The position numbers and the translations under genes were made by a program. The notes under the pieces are model-generated. The model was not told the DNA's origin. It made no database searches and saw only the letters and a program-made list of their open reading frames with translations. From positions 682,001 to 746,000 of the forward strand of contig NZ_BMVW01000001.1 in NCBI RefSeq assembly GCF_014650915.1: DNA of 64,000 nt, read 5' to 3'. Below are positions 35,747 to 44,794 of this stretch, piece by piece; position 1 is the first letter of the stretch, and each line of letters starts with the position of its first letter. The DNA is from Streptomyces poonensis. GTDB lineage: Bacteria > Actinomycetota > Actinomycetes > Streptomycetales > Streptomycetaceae.

Positions 35747-37072
35747 CTAAATCTGCCCGTCCTCCAGCATTTCGGTCACCAGGGCCGCGATCTGCGAGCG
35801 CTCGGACCGGGTGAGAGTCACATGGGCGAAGAGCGGATGCCCCTTCAGTTTCTCCACGACGGCGACGACACCGTCGTACCGGCCGACCCTCAGGTTGTCC
35901 CGCTGTGCCACGTCGTGAGTGAGCACCACCCGCGAATTCGCACCGATCCTGGACAGAACGGTCAGCAGGACGTTCTTCTCCAGCGACTGCGCCTCGTCCA
36001 CGATCACGAACGCGTCGTGCAGCGAACGGCCGCGGATGTGGGTGAGGGGCAGCACCTCCAGCATCCCGCGCGCGGTGACCTCCTCGATGACCTCGCGACT
36101 GGTGACCGCGGACAGCGTGTCGAAGACCGCCTGCGCCCAGGGGCTCATCTTCTCGGCCTCGGTGCCGGGCAGATAGCCGAGGTCCTGCCCGCCCACCGCG
36201 TACAGCGGCCGGAAGACCATCACCTTCTGATGCTGGCGCCGTTCGAGCACCGCCTCCAGACCCGCGCACAGTGCCAGCGCCGACTTGCCGGTGCCGGCCC
36301 GGCCGCCCATCGACACGATGCCGACGTCCGGGTCGAGCAGCAGGTCGAGCGCGATGCGCTGTTCGGCGCTGCGGCCCTTGATGCCGAACGCCTCCCGGTC
36401 GCCGCGGACGAGGCGGACGTTGCCCTCGGGCGTGATGCGGCCCAGCGCCTTCCCCCGCTCGGACTGGATCGTCAGGCCCGTGTGCACGGGGAGGTGCGCC
36501 GCCTCGGGGACGTACAGGTGTCCCGCCTCGAAGAGGACGTCCACCTGCTCGCCCGGCAGGGTCAGTTCGGACATCCCGGTCCAGCCGGTGGAGTCCGTGA
36601 TGGCGAGCTCGGCGCGGTACTCCTCGGCGAGCAGGCCGACGGACGACGCCTTGATCCTCAGCGGCAGGTCCTTGGAGACGACCGTGACGTCGTACCCCTC
36701 GGCCTGGAGGTTGCGGGCGACCGCGAGGATGCGCGAGTCGTTGTCGCCCAGGCGGTAGCCGGACGGCAGCACGCTGGGATCCGAGTGGTTGAGCTCGACA
36801 CGGACCGTCCCGCCCAGGTCCCCGGCCGGGATCGGGGCGTCGAGACGACCGAACCGCACCCGGAGATCGTCGAGCAGACGGAGTGCCTGCCGGGCGAAAT
36901 AGCCGAGTTCGGGATGGTGCCGCTTGGCCTCCAGCTCCGTGACCACGACGATCGGCAGCACGACCTCGTGCTCGTCGAAGCGGCTCAGGGCATTGGGGTC
37001 GGCCAGCAGGACGCTGGTGTCGAGAACGTAGGTGCGCCGGTTCGGCTTGTGGCGCTGTGCGCTGGTCACCAC
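35747..37072 (-). CDS. PhoH family protein with N-terminal PIN domain (PhoH2)
   Basis: The product has 441 residues from GTG 37072 (GTG 37069 is next). The PIN nuclease domain begins almost at once with [12 protein letters not shown] (about 15-26) and runs to about 145. The PhoH ATPase follows, with Walker [17 protein letters not shown] (about 255-270) and Walker [14 protein letters not shown]. PhoH2 proteins are reported as ATP-dependent RNA helicases/RNases. An open frame extends to 37303, but its extra 77 residues have no family support. The gene lies upstream of the transglycosylase gene with a 405-bp gap. Confidence 0.92.
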   Translation of the reverse strand: MVTSAQRHKPNRRTYVLDTSVLLADPNALSRFDEHEVVLPIVVVTELEAKRHHPELGYFARQALRLLDDLRVRFGRLDAPIPAGDLGGTVRVELNHSDPSVLPSGYRLGDNDSRILAVARNLQAEGYDVTVVSKDLPLRIKASSVGLLAEEYRAELAITDSTGWTGMSELTLPGEQVDVLFEAGHLYVPEAAHLPVHTGLTIQSERGKALGRITPEGNVRLVRGDREAFGIKGRSAEQRIALDLLLDPDVGIVSMGGRAGTGKSALALCAGLEAVLERRQHQKVMVFRPLYAVGGQDLGYLPGTEAEKMSPWAQAVFDTLSAVTSREVIEEVTARGMLEVLPLTHIRGRSLHDAFVIVDEAQSLEKNVLLTVLSRIGANSRVVLTHDVAQRDNLRVGRYDGVVAVVEKLKGHPLFAHVTLTRSERSQIAALVTEMLEDGQI

Positions 37073-37431
37073 GGAAGGACGTACCCCCTCGGATGAGGTC
37101 GGGGAGCGACGAAGAGAACTGGACCGGTCGTCGGCCACGATGCACGGGCCGGAAACCGGCCCTTCCGCCTCTTCGTTCCGCGCAGCGACAGCACGGTCGG
37201 GCTGGTGCAAAGAGCCTCCCGGGCGGACGACCCCGTGCCGCCCGCTGAGGATGCGACATCCGTGGTTCGGATGTCGACCTGCTGGGACTATGCCCTCGAA
37301 CACCCGCCGCCATGCCAGACCGTACGACGGCGCGACGGTGAACTGCTCGTTACGTCTGCCCCGGTGAGGGTCCTGTACGCCGCACAGGCGCGGACCCGGG
37401 AGGAGATCACCGGAGACCGGAGGAGATACCT
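37073..37431. other. Gap between uppS and PhoH genes
   Basis: The 359 bp include the open but unsupported extension of the PhoH frame (to 37303). No other gene, repeat or hairpin was recognised. The PhoH promoter must lie here. Confidence 0.45.
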
Positions 37432-38205
37432 TCAGCCTCCGTAACGACGGTGCCGCGCGGCGTAGTCGCGGAGCGCACGCAGGAAGTCGACCTTGCGGAA
37501 GGCCGGCCAGAAGACCTCACAGAAGTAATACTCGGAGTGAGCGGTCTGCCACAGCATGAAACCGGACAGCCGCTGCTCCCCGCTGGTGCGGATGACGAGG
37601 TCCGGATCGGGCTGGTCACTGGTGTAGAGATGCCGGCCGATCATGTCGACGTCGACGGACTCGGCGAGCTCCTCCATCGGGACGCCCCTGTCGTGGGCGT
37701 CGAGCAGCATCGAGCGGACGGCGTCGGCGATCTCCTGGCGGCCGCCGTAGCCGATGGCGACGTTCACCAGTATTCCGTCGACGTGCGCGGTGGCCTCCTC
37801 GGCCTCCTTGAGCACCGTCTGCATCTGCGCGGGCAGCAGGTCGAGGGTGCCCACGTGGTGCACGCGCCAGCGGCCGTCGGCGGCGAGGGACCGTACGACG
37901 TTCTCGATGATCCCGAGGAGCGGGCCGAGCTCCTCCTGCGGCCGGTCGAAGTTGTCCGTCGACAGCAGCCAGAGGGTGACGACCTCGACGTCGGTCTCGG
38001 TGCACCAGCCGAGGAACTCCTCGATCTTCTCCGCCCCGGCGCGGTGGCCCTGGGCCGTGGTGCTGCCCGCCGCCTTCGCCCAGCGCCGGTTGCCGTCCAT
38101 GATCACGCCGATGTGCTTGGGGGCCTGGGTGGTGTCCAGGTGGCCTTCCACCCTGCGGGCGTAGAACCTGACCAGCAGGCGGCGCAGGTTGTCGCGCAGG
38201 TTCAC
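37432..38205 (-). CDS. uppS: Isoprenyl transferase (undecaprenyl diphosphate synthase family)
   Basis: The 257-residue cis-prenyltransferase has the active-site motif [14 protein letters not shown] (about 31-44, catalytic Asp 37), GHRAGAEK, and the C-terminal substrate site [19 protein letters not shown] followed by SEYYF. It condenses isopentenyl diphosphate onto an allylic primer to make the polyprenyl carrier for cell wall synthesis. Streptomycetes carry more than one member, and chain length cannot be read from sequence. The start is a GTG with GGAGGGGC upstream. Confidence 0.93.
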   Translation of the reverse strand: MNLRDNLRRLLVRFYARRVEGHLDTTQAPKHIGVIMDGNRRWAKAAGSTTAQGHRAGAEKIEEFLGWCTETDVEVVTLWLLSTDNFDRPQEELGPLLGIIENVVRSLAADGRWRVHHVGTLDLLPAQMQTVLKEAEEATAHVDGILVNVAIGYGGRQEIADAVRSMLLDAHDRGVPMEELAESVDVDMIGRHLYTSDQPDPDLVIRTSGEQRLSGFMLWQTAHSEYYFCEVFWPAFRKVDFLRALRDYAARHRRYGG

Positions 38206-38989
38206 GTGATTGTCAGCCCCTCCGTAGCGGATCGGACCGGCGCGGTCACGCGCGCCCGCGTCCGTTGAACGATCTCCGGGTGACGGTCCCCGGGGCCGAA
38301 GCCTACCGCCGAGTCAGCCAAGTACCGCCAACGGGTGCGGAGGGTGGGGGGTGCGGGAGGGCTGTGGGGGACCTGTGGGAGCACCGCGCGGGAAAGCGTG
38401 AGTGCGACCGCGGGAGGACCGCGCGGGAGGGCTGGATTCGGCACGCTCACCGGACAGGGAGAACGGACACAAAAAAACGGGCCGGTCCGTGGGGGGGAGA
38501 CGGACCGGCCCGAGGGGGGGTTTCCACCATAACCCTTCGTAAGTGATGCTGCGTACATCGGCGGGAAACAACTACTCTCCGCAGTCATCCGGCGACGCGT
38601 CGAGAGGGTCGGAAGCGTTCATTCACAGGCTGATCACGGCCGGATGACGGGCATTTCCAAGGCAATCCACGGCGATCGTTTGACATTCAGAGGAATACGA
38701 GGGACATGCGTCCATTTGTGGGACGTAGAGCGACACGACCCCACACACCCCCGCACGGGTGAACACCGTCGGAACGCCCGCTTGACGCCACCCGCCCTGG
38801 CCGACGGCCCGTGGATACGGCACCGCGCAGCCCCCTCCGCCACGCGGTGCCTCCCGCGCGGCTTTGCTCACGCGAATTACCTTGGCCTGAACTTACGTCA
38901 GGCGCCGCCGTCGAGGCGAGCCGAGATCGGTAACGATGTGGAAACCTCGGCGTCTTGGGACGCGCGCAGCCCTCCAGAAGCCGGGCATA
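38206..38989. other. 784-bp gene-poor region
   Basis: No convincing protein-coding gene is visible; the small ORFs here have no ribosome site or codon pattern. The notable content is a strong orphan terminator at 38479-38511 and an AT-richer stretch (38520-38740). A small RNA or regulatory transcript is possible. Confidence 0.55.
38479..38511 (-). terminator. Strong T-tailed intrinsic terminator without an obvious gene
   Basis: GGGCCGGTCCGT (38479-38490) pairs perfectly with ACGGACCGGCCC (38500-38511), a 12-bp stem with a 9-nt loop. Read on the minus strand it is followed by GTTTTTTTG, a classical U-tract that is rare in Streptomyces. No protein gene lies upstream of it on that strand for about 500 bp. 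Confidence 0.82.
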
Positions 38990-39799
38990 TCACCCGGATC
39001 GGACGGGCCGGACCGGCTGGCCGGGCTGGCCGGGTTTGCGGGCCTCGAAAAGATGGCGGGTGCTGTGGGCCACGAAGGCGCCCTCCGCCTCGATGTGCTC
39101 GTGCAGGGCGCGGAGCCGTGGCTCGTACGCCTCGACGGTGAAGCCGGGGACCATCCAGACCACCTTGCGCAGGAAGTGCACGACGGCGCCGATGTCGAAG
39201 AACTCCATCCGCAGCCGCTCGGCCCGCAGCTCGACCACCTCAAGACCGGCGGCCTCGGCGTCCACGCGCTCCCGGTCGGGGTGACGGGCGGTCCGCGACT
39301 CCTCCGGCAGCGGGCCGAGGAAGTACTCGACCAGCTCGAAGACGCTGGCGGGGCCCACGTGCTGGGCGAAGTACGTGCCGCCGGGCCGGAGCACGCGCGC
39401 GATCTCCGCCCAGTGCGGGCGCACCGGGTGCCGGCTCGTGACGAGGTCGAACGCCTCGTCCGCGAACGGCAGCGGCGCGTCCTCCGGCGAGGCGACGACC
39501 ACGGCGCCGCGCGGGTGGAGCAGGGCGGTGGCCTTCGTGACGTTCGGGGGCCAGCCCTCGGTGGCGGCGGTGAGCGGCGCGAGGCGCGGGGCGGAGGCGA
39601 GCACCTCGCCCCCTCCGGTCTGGACGTCGAGCGCGGCCGAGGCGCGGGCCAGCCGCCCGGCCATCGCCCGCGCGTACCCCCAGGAGGGCCGCTCCTCGGT
39701 GGCCCGGCCCTCGAACCAGGAGAAGTCCCAGCCGTCGGTGGGGACGGCGGCGCCTTCGGCGACGAGTTCTTCGTATCTGCTCATGCTGCTCGTGCTCAT
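38990..39799 (-). CDS. SAM-dependent methyltransferase-like protein
   Basis: The 269-residue protein has a class I methyltransferase layout: the SAM loop reads ALDVQTGGGEVLAS (about 56-70) with three glycines but not the canonical GxGxG. The acidic strand end and the LPFADEAFDLVTSRHPVRPH segment (about 108-127) are typical. IARVLRPGGTYFAQHVGP follows. The substrate is unknown; relatives are often called class I SAM methyltransferases. Its start overlaps the stop of the LLM oxidoreductase gene (ATGA), so they are cotranscribed. Confidence 0.85.
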   Translation of the reverse strand: MSTSSMSRYEELVAEGAAVPTDGWDFSWFEGRATEERPSWGYARAMAGRLARASAALDVQTGGGEVLASAPRLAPLTAATEGWPPNVTKATALLHPRGAVVVASPEDAPLPFADEAFDLVTSRHPVRPHWAEIARVLRPGGTYFAQHVGPASVFELVEYFLGPLPEESRTARHPDRERVDAEAAGLEVVELRAERLRMEFFDIGAVVHFLRKVVWMVPGFTVEAYEPRLRALHEHIEAEGAFVAHSTRHLFEARKPGQPGQPVRPVRSG

Positions 39800-40668
39800 G
39801 GCACCAGAGGGCGTACGTCCCGTGCCACGAAGCGCACGAAGCCCTCCGGGTCCGGTTCGTCCGCCGTCGGCTGGAGGACCACCGTGTCCGCGCCCGCGTC
39901 CACCAGTCGCCGCACAGCCTTGGCGACCGCGGCCGCGTCACCGGCGACGCCGAGGTCGGGCACCTCGCCCACGCCCTCGGCCGCCAGCTCGGCGCGCAGA
40001 CGGGCCGATGCGTCCGGACCCGTGGCGGCGAGGAGGTTGACGACCACCTTGTGGGGGTCGGTGCGCCCGGCCGCCTCCCGCCCCTCGTCGATGAGCCGGC
40101 GCGCCTGCCGTACTCCCTCCGGGGGCGTCGCCGCGGTGAGCACGGTGCCGTCCGCGGCCTCGCCGGAGAGCCGGAGGGTACGGGGGCCGGTGGCCCCGGC
40201 CAGGACCGGCACGTCCACCTCCGGCGGCCAGTCGAGCGCGACGTCGTCCAGCCGCACGTACCGGCCGTCCGTGGTGACGCGCTCCCCCGCGAGCAGGGCG
40301 CGCAGCGCCAGCAGGTGCTCGCGCAGCAGGGTCAGCGGTGACGCGGCCCGCGCCCCGACCTGGCCCATCCAGTCCTGCACCCCGTGCCCGACGGCGAGGG
40401 TCGCGCGGCCCGGGAACATACGGTGCAGGGTGGCGGCCTCCATCGCGGTGAGCGCGACGTTCCGCAGGGGCACGGGCAGCAGTCCGACGCCGATACGCAC
40501 CCGCTCCGTCCAGGCGAGCGCGGCGGCCGCGGCCGAGATGCCCGCCTCACGGAAGCAGTCCTCCCACAGCCACAGTTCGTCCAGGCCGGTCTCGTCGGCG
40601 AGGCGGGCGATCGCCCGGAGTCGCTCGGGAGGCAGTTGGGGCCGGAAGACAGCGCCGAGTGCAGTCAT
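39796..40668 (-). CDS. LLM class flavin (probably F420)-dependent oxidoreductase
   Basis: The 290-residue TIM-barrel protein shows the luciferase-like pattern ADETGLDELWLWEDCF (about 23-38) and RVRIGVGLLPVPLRNVALTA (about 56-75). RATLAVGHGVQDWMGQVG follows at about 88-105. In actinomycetes such enzymes commonly use coenzyme F420. Substrate unknown. It is first in a two-gene operon with the methyltransferase. AGGAAGG is 5 nt upstream of the ATG. Confidence 0.88.
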   Translation of the reverse strand: MTALGAVFRPQLPPERLRAIARLADETGLDELWLWEDCFREAGISAAAAALAWTERVRIGVGLLPVPLRNVALTAMEAATLHRMFPGRATLAVGHGVQDWMGQVGARAASPLTLLREHLLALRALLAGERVTTDGRYVRLDDVALDWPPEVDVPVLAGATGPRTLRLSGEAADGTVLTAATPPEGVRQARRLIDEGREAAGRTDPHKVVVNLLAATGPDASARLRAELAAEGVGEVPDLGVAGDAAAVAKAVRRLVDAGADTVVLQPTADEPDPEGFVRFVARDVRPLVP

Positions 40669-40809
40669 GGGACCTTCCTACCTGCGGCTGCGGACTCGGC
40701 ACAACGGCTTTATCCGCGCGACACGTTGCTCGTGCTGCACGCGCTCGTCCGTCGGCCGAGCGCGCCGCTGGCGGATCCGGTTGCCGTCAGCGTTGCCGTC
40801 CAGACGTGT

Positions 40810-41373
40810 CTATTGGCGGGAGAGCTCAGCCGGATCGATCGCGACAGGGAACGGGGTGCTCAGGTGAGTGGTCGCACCCGCGAGTGCGGTCGTCCGCTCC
40901 ACGTACCGGCCGCCTTCCAGTTCGTAGACGACGAGCATGGGGGCGGGATCGAATTCGAGGCGCCAGAAGTGCGGGATGGCTGCCTCGGCGTAGAGCATCG
41001 GTTTGAACTTACGGTCCACGGTGCGGTTGCCGGGAGAGACGAGTTCGATCACGAGCTGCACGCCCTCGGCGTCGAGGCTGACACCGTCCTCGGCAGTTGC
41101 GCCGGCATCGGTCACTACGAGGTCGGGGACCACCAGGCCCGAAGGCAGGATGACGTTGATGGCCTCCAGCACCTCGGCCGGTGCCTTGGCCGCCTGGACC
41201 GCCGCGTGCAGGATCATGGCGAGCCGAAGCGAGGCCCGCTGGTGGCGGATGCCGGGTGCGGGGGACATGACGAGGGACTCCCCCAGCAGCTCGTAGCGGG
41301 TGGTGCGATCTTCGGGCAGAGCCAGGACGTCCGCGACGGTCCAGGGCCCGGTGTGGTCGAAGGCAACGCTCAT
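40810..41373 (-). CDS. Uma2 family (DUF820) PD-(D/E)XK nuclease-like protein
   Basis: The 187-residue protein has the Uma2 pattern: YELLGESLVMSPAPGIRHQ (about 28-46), the acidic VVPDLVVTDA block (about 80-89), and LVIELVSPGNRTVDRKFKP (about 105-123) giving D-x-E-x-K-like residues. The family is common in Streptomyces and cyanobacteria as multicopy genes, with no proven role. The ATG at 41373 has GGAGG and AAAGGGA upstream; the open frame continues but homology stops here. Confidence 0.87.
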   Translation of the reverse strand: MSVAFDHTGPWTVADVLALPEDRTTRYELLGESLVMSPAPGIRHQRASLRLAMILHAAVQAAKAPAEVLEAINVILPSGLVVPDLVVTDAGATAEDGVSLDAEGVQLVIELVSPGNRTVDRKFKPMLYAEAAIPHFWRLEFDPAPMLVVYELEGGRYVERTTALAGATTHLSTPFPVAIDPAELSRQ

Positions 41374-41619
41374 TCCCTTTCGCCTCCTCGTTCGACCGGC
41401 AGTCTTGCTATGACCTGGACAGGCGGTACACGGCCAGCATACGGGCGCTCCCACCTGCCGACCGATGGTTCCGCCGCCACGAGCGAGAGTCCGGACGCGC
41501 CTGCCATACAGCCCGGAAGCAACTCTGTCGAGAGCCTTCCGGAACGTGTGGCCCCGGGCGCCTGGGAGGCGTCCGGGGCCCGCGCCCATGCCCTCTTCAG
41601 ACGCGTCGTCGCACGGATG

Positions 41620-41997
41620 TCAGCGAGGTCGTGAAGGCGTACTGCAGCGGGTGCAGGTGCAGGGTGGGAAGGCCGCCGTCCGGGGGACCGGGTCGGTGTG
41701 ACGGCCGGTCCGGGTGCGGAGTTCGGCCCGGTCGCGGTCGGTGCTGCCGTCAGAGCTGATCCGGTACACGCGGATCGTCATGCGGGACTGGGCGGCCGGT
41801 ACCGGATCGGGGTCGAGGACTTCCAGGAGGTCTGTCGGGGGCGGGTAGTGGGGGGCGCAGTCCGGACAGGCGTAGACGTTGAAGCCGGGGCCGGTGGCCG
41901 CGTGGACCTCGTGGACCAGGACCGGGTGCTCGGTCATGCATCCGCAGCGGGCGCACATGCGGATGGGGGTGCGGCGGGCGGGGGTGGTGTCCGTCAT
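41620..41997 (-). CDS. Small zinc-ribbon-like protein
   Basis: The 125-residue protein has four spaced cysteines (MCARCGCMTEH near residue 15 and YACPDCAPHYPPP near 43) that could bind one zinc. A second CxCxxC cluster (PCTCTRCS) lies near the C-terminus. Function unknown. Its ATG overlaps the stop of the preceding small gene (ATGA), so the two form an operon divergent from a GntR gene. It resembles small proteins seen beside GntR regulators in Streptomyces accessory regions, by memory only. Confidence 0.55.
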   Translation of the reverse strand: MTDTTPARRTPIRMCARCGCMTEHPVLVHEVHAATGPGFNVYACPDCAPHYPPPTDLLEVLDPDPVPAAQSRMTIRVYRISSDGSTDRDRAELRTRTGRHTDPVPRTAAFPPCTCTRCSTPSRPR

Positions 41998-42260
41998 CGG
42001 ATCGCTCCCGCCAGGCGCAGGGCGCGACGGCGTTCGCGCTGCCTGCGATGCTCCTCCGGAGTGAGGAGGTACGGGCGGATCAGGCGGCTCGCTCCCCCGT
42101 CGAGGCGTTCGGTGAAACGGCAGGGCGGTGGGGCGAGAACGGGTGTGGGTGTGGGGGTGATGGTGAGGACGGGCGGGGGCACGGCCCGGTGTCGGCCACG
42201 TGGGCTGGGCATGCAGAGACTCAGCACGCAGGCGAGTAGTCGAACGATAAGGTCCAGCAT
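41994..42260 (-). CDS. Small protein with hydrophobic N-terminus
   Basis: The 88-residue product begins with a hydrophobic stretch (LDLIVRLLACVLSLCM) that could be a membrane anchor. A proline/threonine-rich linker and a basic C-terminal helix (LLTPEEHRRQRERRRALRLA) follow. No known family was recognised. It is the first gene of a two-gene operon and faces the first GntR gene across 151 bp. Confidence 0.5.
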   Translation of the reverse strand: MLDLIVRLLACVLSLCMPSPRGRHRAVPPPVLTITPTPTPVLAPPPCRFTERLDGGASRLIRPYLLTPEEHRRQRERRRALRLAGAIR

Positions 42261-42360
42261 GTCGACGCTCCTTCATAGCGTTCGGCCATGCCCCGGGACG
42301 GCTGCAACCGTCGCCGGGGTCTTCGCTTCAGCGCCGACCCCGGCAAGGCATGTACAGCTC

Positions 42361-42375
42361 TTAATAGCTTATTGA
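42361..42375. promoter_or_regulatory. AT-rich dyad upstream of first GntR gene
   Basis: TTAATAGCTTATTGA is a near-perfect inverted repeat (TTAATA/TATTGA around GCT). It sits just upstream of where the -35 of the GntR promoter would be, in the divergent region, and is a candidate operator. Confidence 0.4.
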
Positions 42376-42399
42376 GGGTATTCGAAGGTCAGAAGCGCT

Positions 42400-42405
42400 T
42401 ACGGT
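42400..42405 (+). promoter_or_regulatory. -10 box TACGGT of leaderless GntR gene 1
   Basis: TACGGT is followed by exactly 6 nt and the GTG at 42412, fixing that start and predicting a leaderless mRNA. Confidence 0.48.
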
Positions 42406-42411
42406 AGCCAT

Positions 42412-42702
42412 GTGAGTGACAAGAACGAGATTCCGGACTTCAACCCGCGAGGGCCGCAGCTCGTGTACGTCGCCCTGGCGGATCATGTGGCGGCTCGCAT
42501 CGCGGCGGGTGAGCTGAGCCCCGGAGCCCGACTGCCCGCCGAACGAGATCTTGCCGTCGAGTACGGAGTTGCCTACCTGACGGTCCGCCGCGCCGCACAG
42601 GTCCTCCGCGACCGAGGGCTCATCGTCACCGTGCACGGCAAGGGCACTTTCGTGGCCGACCCGCTCCCCGCAGACCCCACCGACGGGCGGGGCGAAGAGT
42701 AG
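42412..42702 (+). CDS. Single-domain GntR-type DNA-binding protein, copy 1
   Basis: The 96-residue protein is only a GntR winged helix: VALADHVAARIAAGELSPGA (about 20-39), RLPAERDLAVEYGVAYLTVRRA with the recognition helix (about 40-61), and wing LRDRGLIVTVHGKGTFVADP. It lacks the effector domain of full GntR regulators, so any ligand would act elsewhere. A diverged second copy follows 165 bp downstream. The GTG start fits the leaderless -10 box. Confidence 0.85.
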   Translation: MSDKNEIPDFNPRGPQLVYVALADHVAARIAAGELSPGARLPAERDLAVEYGVAYLTVRRAAQVLRDRGLIVTVHGKGTFVADPLPADPTDGRGEE

Positions 42703-42854
42703 GGCCTGCAGTTCCCCTCACTTCCAGTAGCGCCTGGCGGCCCGGCAATAGATCCCTCAGCCCCGCCTGCTTGGTCTGGTCACTGCCTTGCCACTCGCCA
42801 TAGCTCATATGTGTGACGCATAGCCGTATCGCACTGTTCGGCTCAGCCCGGTCA

Positions 42855-42860
42855 TACGGT
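42855..42860 (+). promoter_or_regulatory. -10 box TACGGT of near-leaderless GntR gene 2
   Basis: TACGGT is followed by 7 nt and the ATG at 42868. An in-frame GTG at 42859 overlaps the box and is therefore unlikely to be the start. Confidence 0.45.
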
Positions 42861-42867
42861 GCTCGAT

Positions 42868-43137
42868 ATGACAGAAGGATCAGGTCAGTCACCGATCAAC
42901 CCGTACAAGATCGCGTATGTCTACATGCAGGTGGCCGACCACATCGCCGAACGCATCGCCAAGGGCGAGCCAGGGCCGGGCGCCCGGCTGCTGGGAGAGC
43001 GTGATCTCGCGGAAGAGTACGGAGTCGCCCACCTGACCGCTCGTCGCGCTATGCGCGAGCTCCGCGAACGCGCCCTCGTGGTCACCCTCCCCGCGAAGGG
43101 CACCTTCGTCGCGTACCCGCAGGAAGAGACCAAGTAG
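42868..43137 (+). CDS. Single-domain GntR-type DNA-binding protein, copy 2
   Basis: The 89-residue paralogue of the preceding gene has ADHIAERIAKGEPGPGARLL, GERDLAEEYGVAHLTARRAM and wing RERALVVTLPAKGTFVAYP. The recognition helix differs from copy 1 at a few positions (VAHLTARRAM against VAYLTVRRAA), so target sites may differ. It has its own leaderless promoter. No effector domain is present. Confidence 0.85.
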   Translation: MTEGSGQSPINPYKIAYVYMQVADHIAERIAKGEPGPGARLLGERDLAEEYGVAHLTARRAMRELRERALVVTLPAKGTFVAYPQEETK

Positions 43138-43216
43138 CGGTCGGCCTCGTCGCTCTCGGCTGCCCAGGAGAACGGATGACGGAACCGCCGGGTCCGGTCC
43201 GGGCGTGCTTGAGCGC

Positions 43217-44794
43217 ATGGGTGATCGAGGTGACGAGCAGAAGCCGGTACGGGGACGAGGCCGCAGACTCCGGTGGGCGATCGCGGGCGGTGCGGCGGCC
43301 CTGACGCCGGCCGTCGTGGCCGGGGTCGTCGTCGCCCGGGGCGGCGCCGAGACCATCACCGCCCCGCACACCTGCCGTACCTCCGCCCACGGCACTGCAC
43401 CGGCCGGGGGTCCCGCGGCGAAGGGCGGCGCGGCCCCGGCCGGGGTCGCCCCCGCTGCCGACTTCGACGGGGACGGCCACCCCGACCTGGCCATGGGGTC
43501 CCTGGGCGACGTGGAGAACGGCAGCGGCGGCGGCAGCATCGAGGTGGCGTACGGGTCGGGCGACGGGACCGGCCTCGCCCGCTGCCAGTACCTCACGCAG
43601 AACGACGCCGGAATACCGGGCAAGGGCCGCGACGAGGCGTTCTTCGGGACCGACGTGACGGCCCGCGACTTCGACGAGGACGGGTACACCGACCTCGCCG
43701 CCACCGTCTTCGACTGGAAGCCGAGCGTGATCGTCATGTGGGGTTCGGCGGACGGGCTGAAGAGTGCCGTGCGGGTGCCGGGCACGGACGGCAGCCACGT
43801 CCCCTGGATGCCGGATCCGATCCTGGAGGAGCAGCTCGTCGCCGGGGACTTCAACGGTGACGGGCATGCCGATCTGGTCTTCGGGCTCGGTTCCGGCAAG
43901 GGCCTGCTGAAGGGTCCCTTCAAACGTGACGGCACACCGGCGGCCACCGCCCCGGTCCCCGCCCCGCGCCGGCCGGCGAAGGACGTCGGCACCGCGAACT
44001 ACCGGGAACTCGTCGCCGGTGACCTGGACGGCGACGGCGCCGACGACCTGGTGGCCTTCCACCACGACTGGCTCCCCGACGCGGCCTGGTCCGAGGAACA
44101 CTGGCCGGTGAGTTACCTCCGGGGCGGCCCGGACGGCTTCACCCAGCCCGACGACGTCGGCCTCCCCGACGCGGCGACGGGCGCGGCCGGTGACGTGGAC
44201 GGCGACGGGATCGCGGACCTCCTGCTCAGCCCCCGCGGCGATGACGTGAGCCGCAGTTCGGTGACTGTGGTGTACGGCTCGGCGTCCGGACCGGGCAAGG
44301 GCAGGCGGACGACGACCCTCGACCGCGACACTCCGGGCGTGCCCGGTGAGGAACCTCAGGACGAAGACGCCGTCCTCTCCTCCTTCGACACCGGTGACGT
44401 CGACGGCGACGGCTACGCGGACGTGGTGGCCGGCTCGCCCCGCAGCGAGGTGTACGCGAAGTCGGGTCCGGAAGAGGTGCTGTTCCTGCGGGGCGGCCCG
44501 GACGGCCTGACCGGCGAGGGCGCCCGCGCCTTCAGGGAGGGCGACCTCGGCGGCGACCCGGACGCGCGGCGCGGGTTCGGCGCGGCGGTGCGCCTGGTCG
44601 ACACGGACGGCGACCACCGGTCCGACCTGGTCGTGGCGGCACCCGGCACCGACAGGACCGACAGCTCCGCGTGGCTCCTGCCCGGCACGGCGGACGGGCC
44701 GGCCACAGGGGGAGTCACCCGGCTGCACGGCTACGCCTTCGGCTCCACCGAGGGGCTGGACCTCTACATGGGAGGCGGGGGGATCGCCCGCTAG
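43217..44794 (+). CDS. Secreted FG-GAP repeat (integrin alpha-like) protein
   Basis: The product has 525 residues. A signal or membrane segment (RRLRWAIAGGAAALTPAVVA) is at about 16-35. The rest is a beta-propeller-like chain with at least seven calcium-binding loops of the form DxDxDG: DFDGDGHPDLA, DFDEDGYTDLA, DFNGDGHADLV, DLDGDGADDLV, DVDGDGIADLL, DVDGDGYADVV and DTDGDHRSDLV. Such proteins are usually exported and bind ligands or cell surfaces; the ligand is unknown. Start ATG 43217, with GTG 43205 possible. The stop abuts the stop of the opposite PP2C gene. Confidence 0.9.
   Translation: MGDRGDEQKPVRGRGRRLRWAIAGGAAALTPAVVAGVVVARGGAETITAPHTCRTSAHGTAPAGGPAAKGGAAPAGVAPAADFDGDGHPDLAMGSLGDVENGSGGGSIEVAYGSGDGTGLARCQYLTQNDAGIPGKGRDEAFFGTDVTARDFDEDGYTDLAATVFDWKPSVIVMWGSADGLKSAVRVPGTDGSHVPWMPDPILEEQLVAGDFNGDGHADLVFGLGSGKGLLKGPFKRDGTPAATAPVPAPRRPAKDVGTANYRELVAGDLDGDGADDLVAFHHDWLPDAAWSEEHWPVSYLRGGPDGFTQPDDVGLPDAATGAAGDVDGDGIADLLLSPRGDDVSRSSVTVVYGSASGPGKGRRTTTLDRDTPGVPGEEPQDEDAVLSSFDTGDVDGDGYADVVAGSPRSEVYAKSGPEEVLFLRGGPDGLTGEGARAFREGDLGGDPDARRGFGAAVRLVDTDGDHRSDLVVAAPGTDRTDSSAWLLPGTADGPATGGVTRLHGYAFGSTEGLDLYMGGGGIAR

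Noticed and set aside
38623..38871. 82-codon minus-strand ORF in the gene-free region
   Set aside because: No ribosome site, no domain and unlike the codon use of neighbouring genes; overlapped by another equally weak frame.
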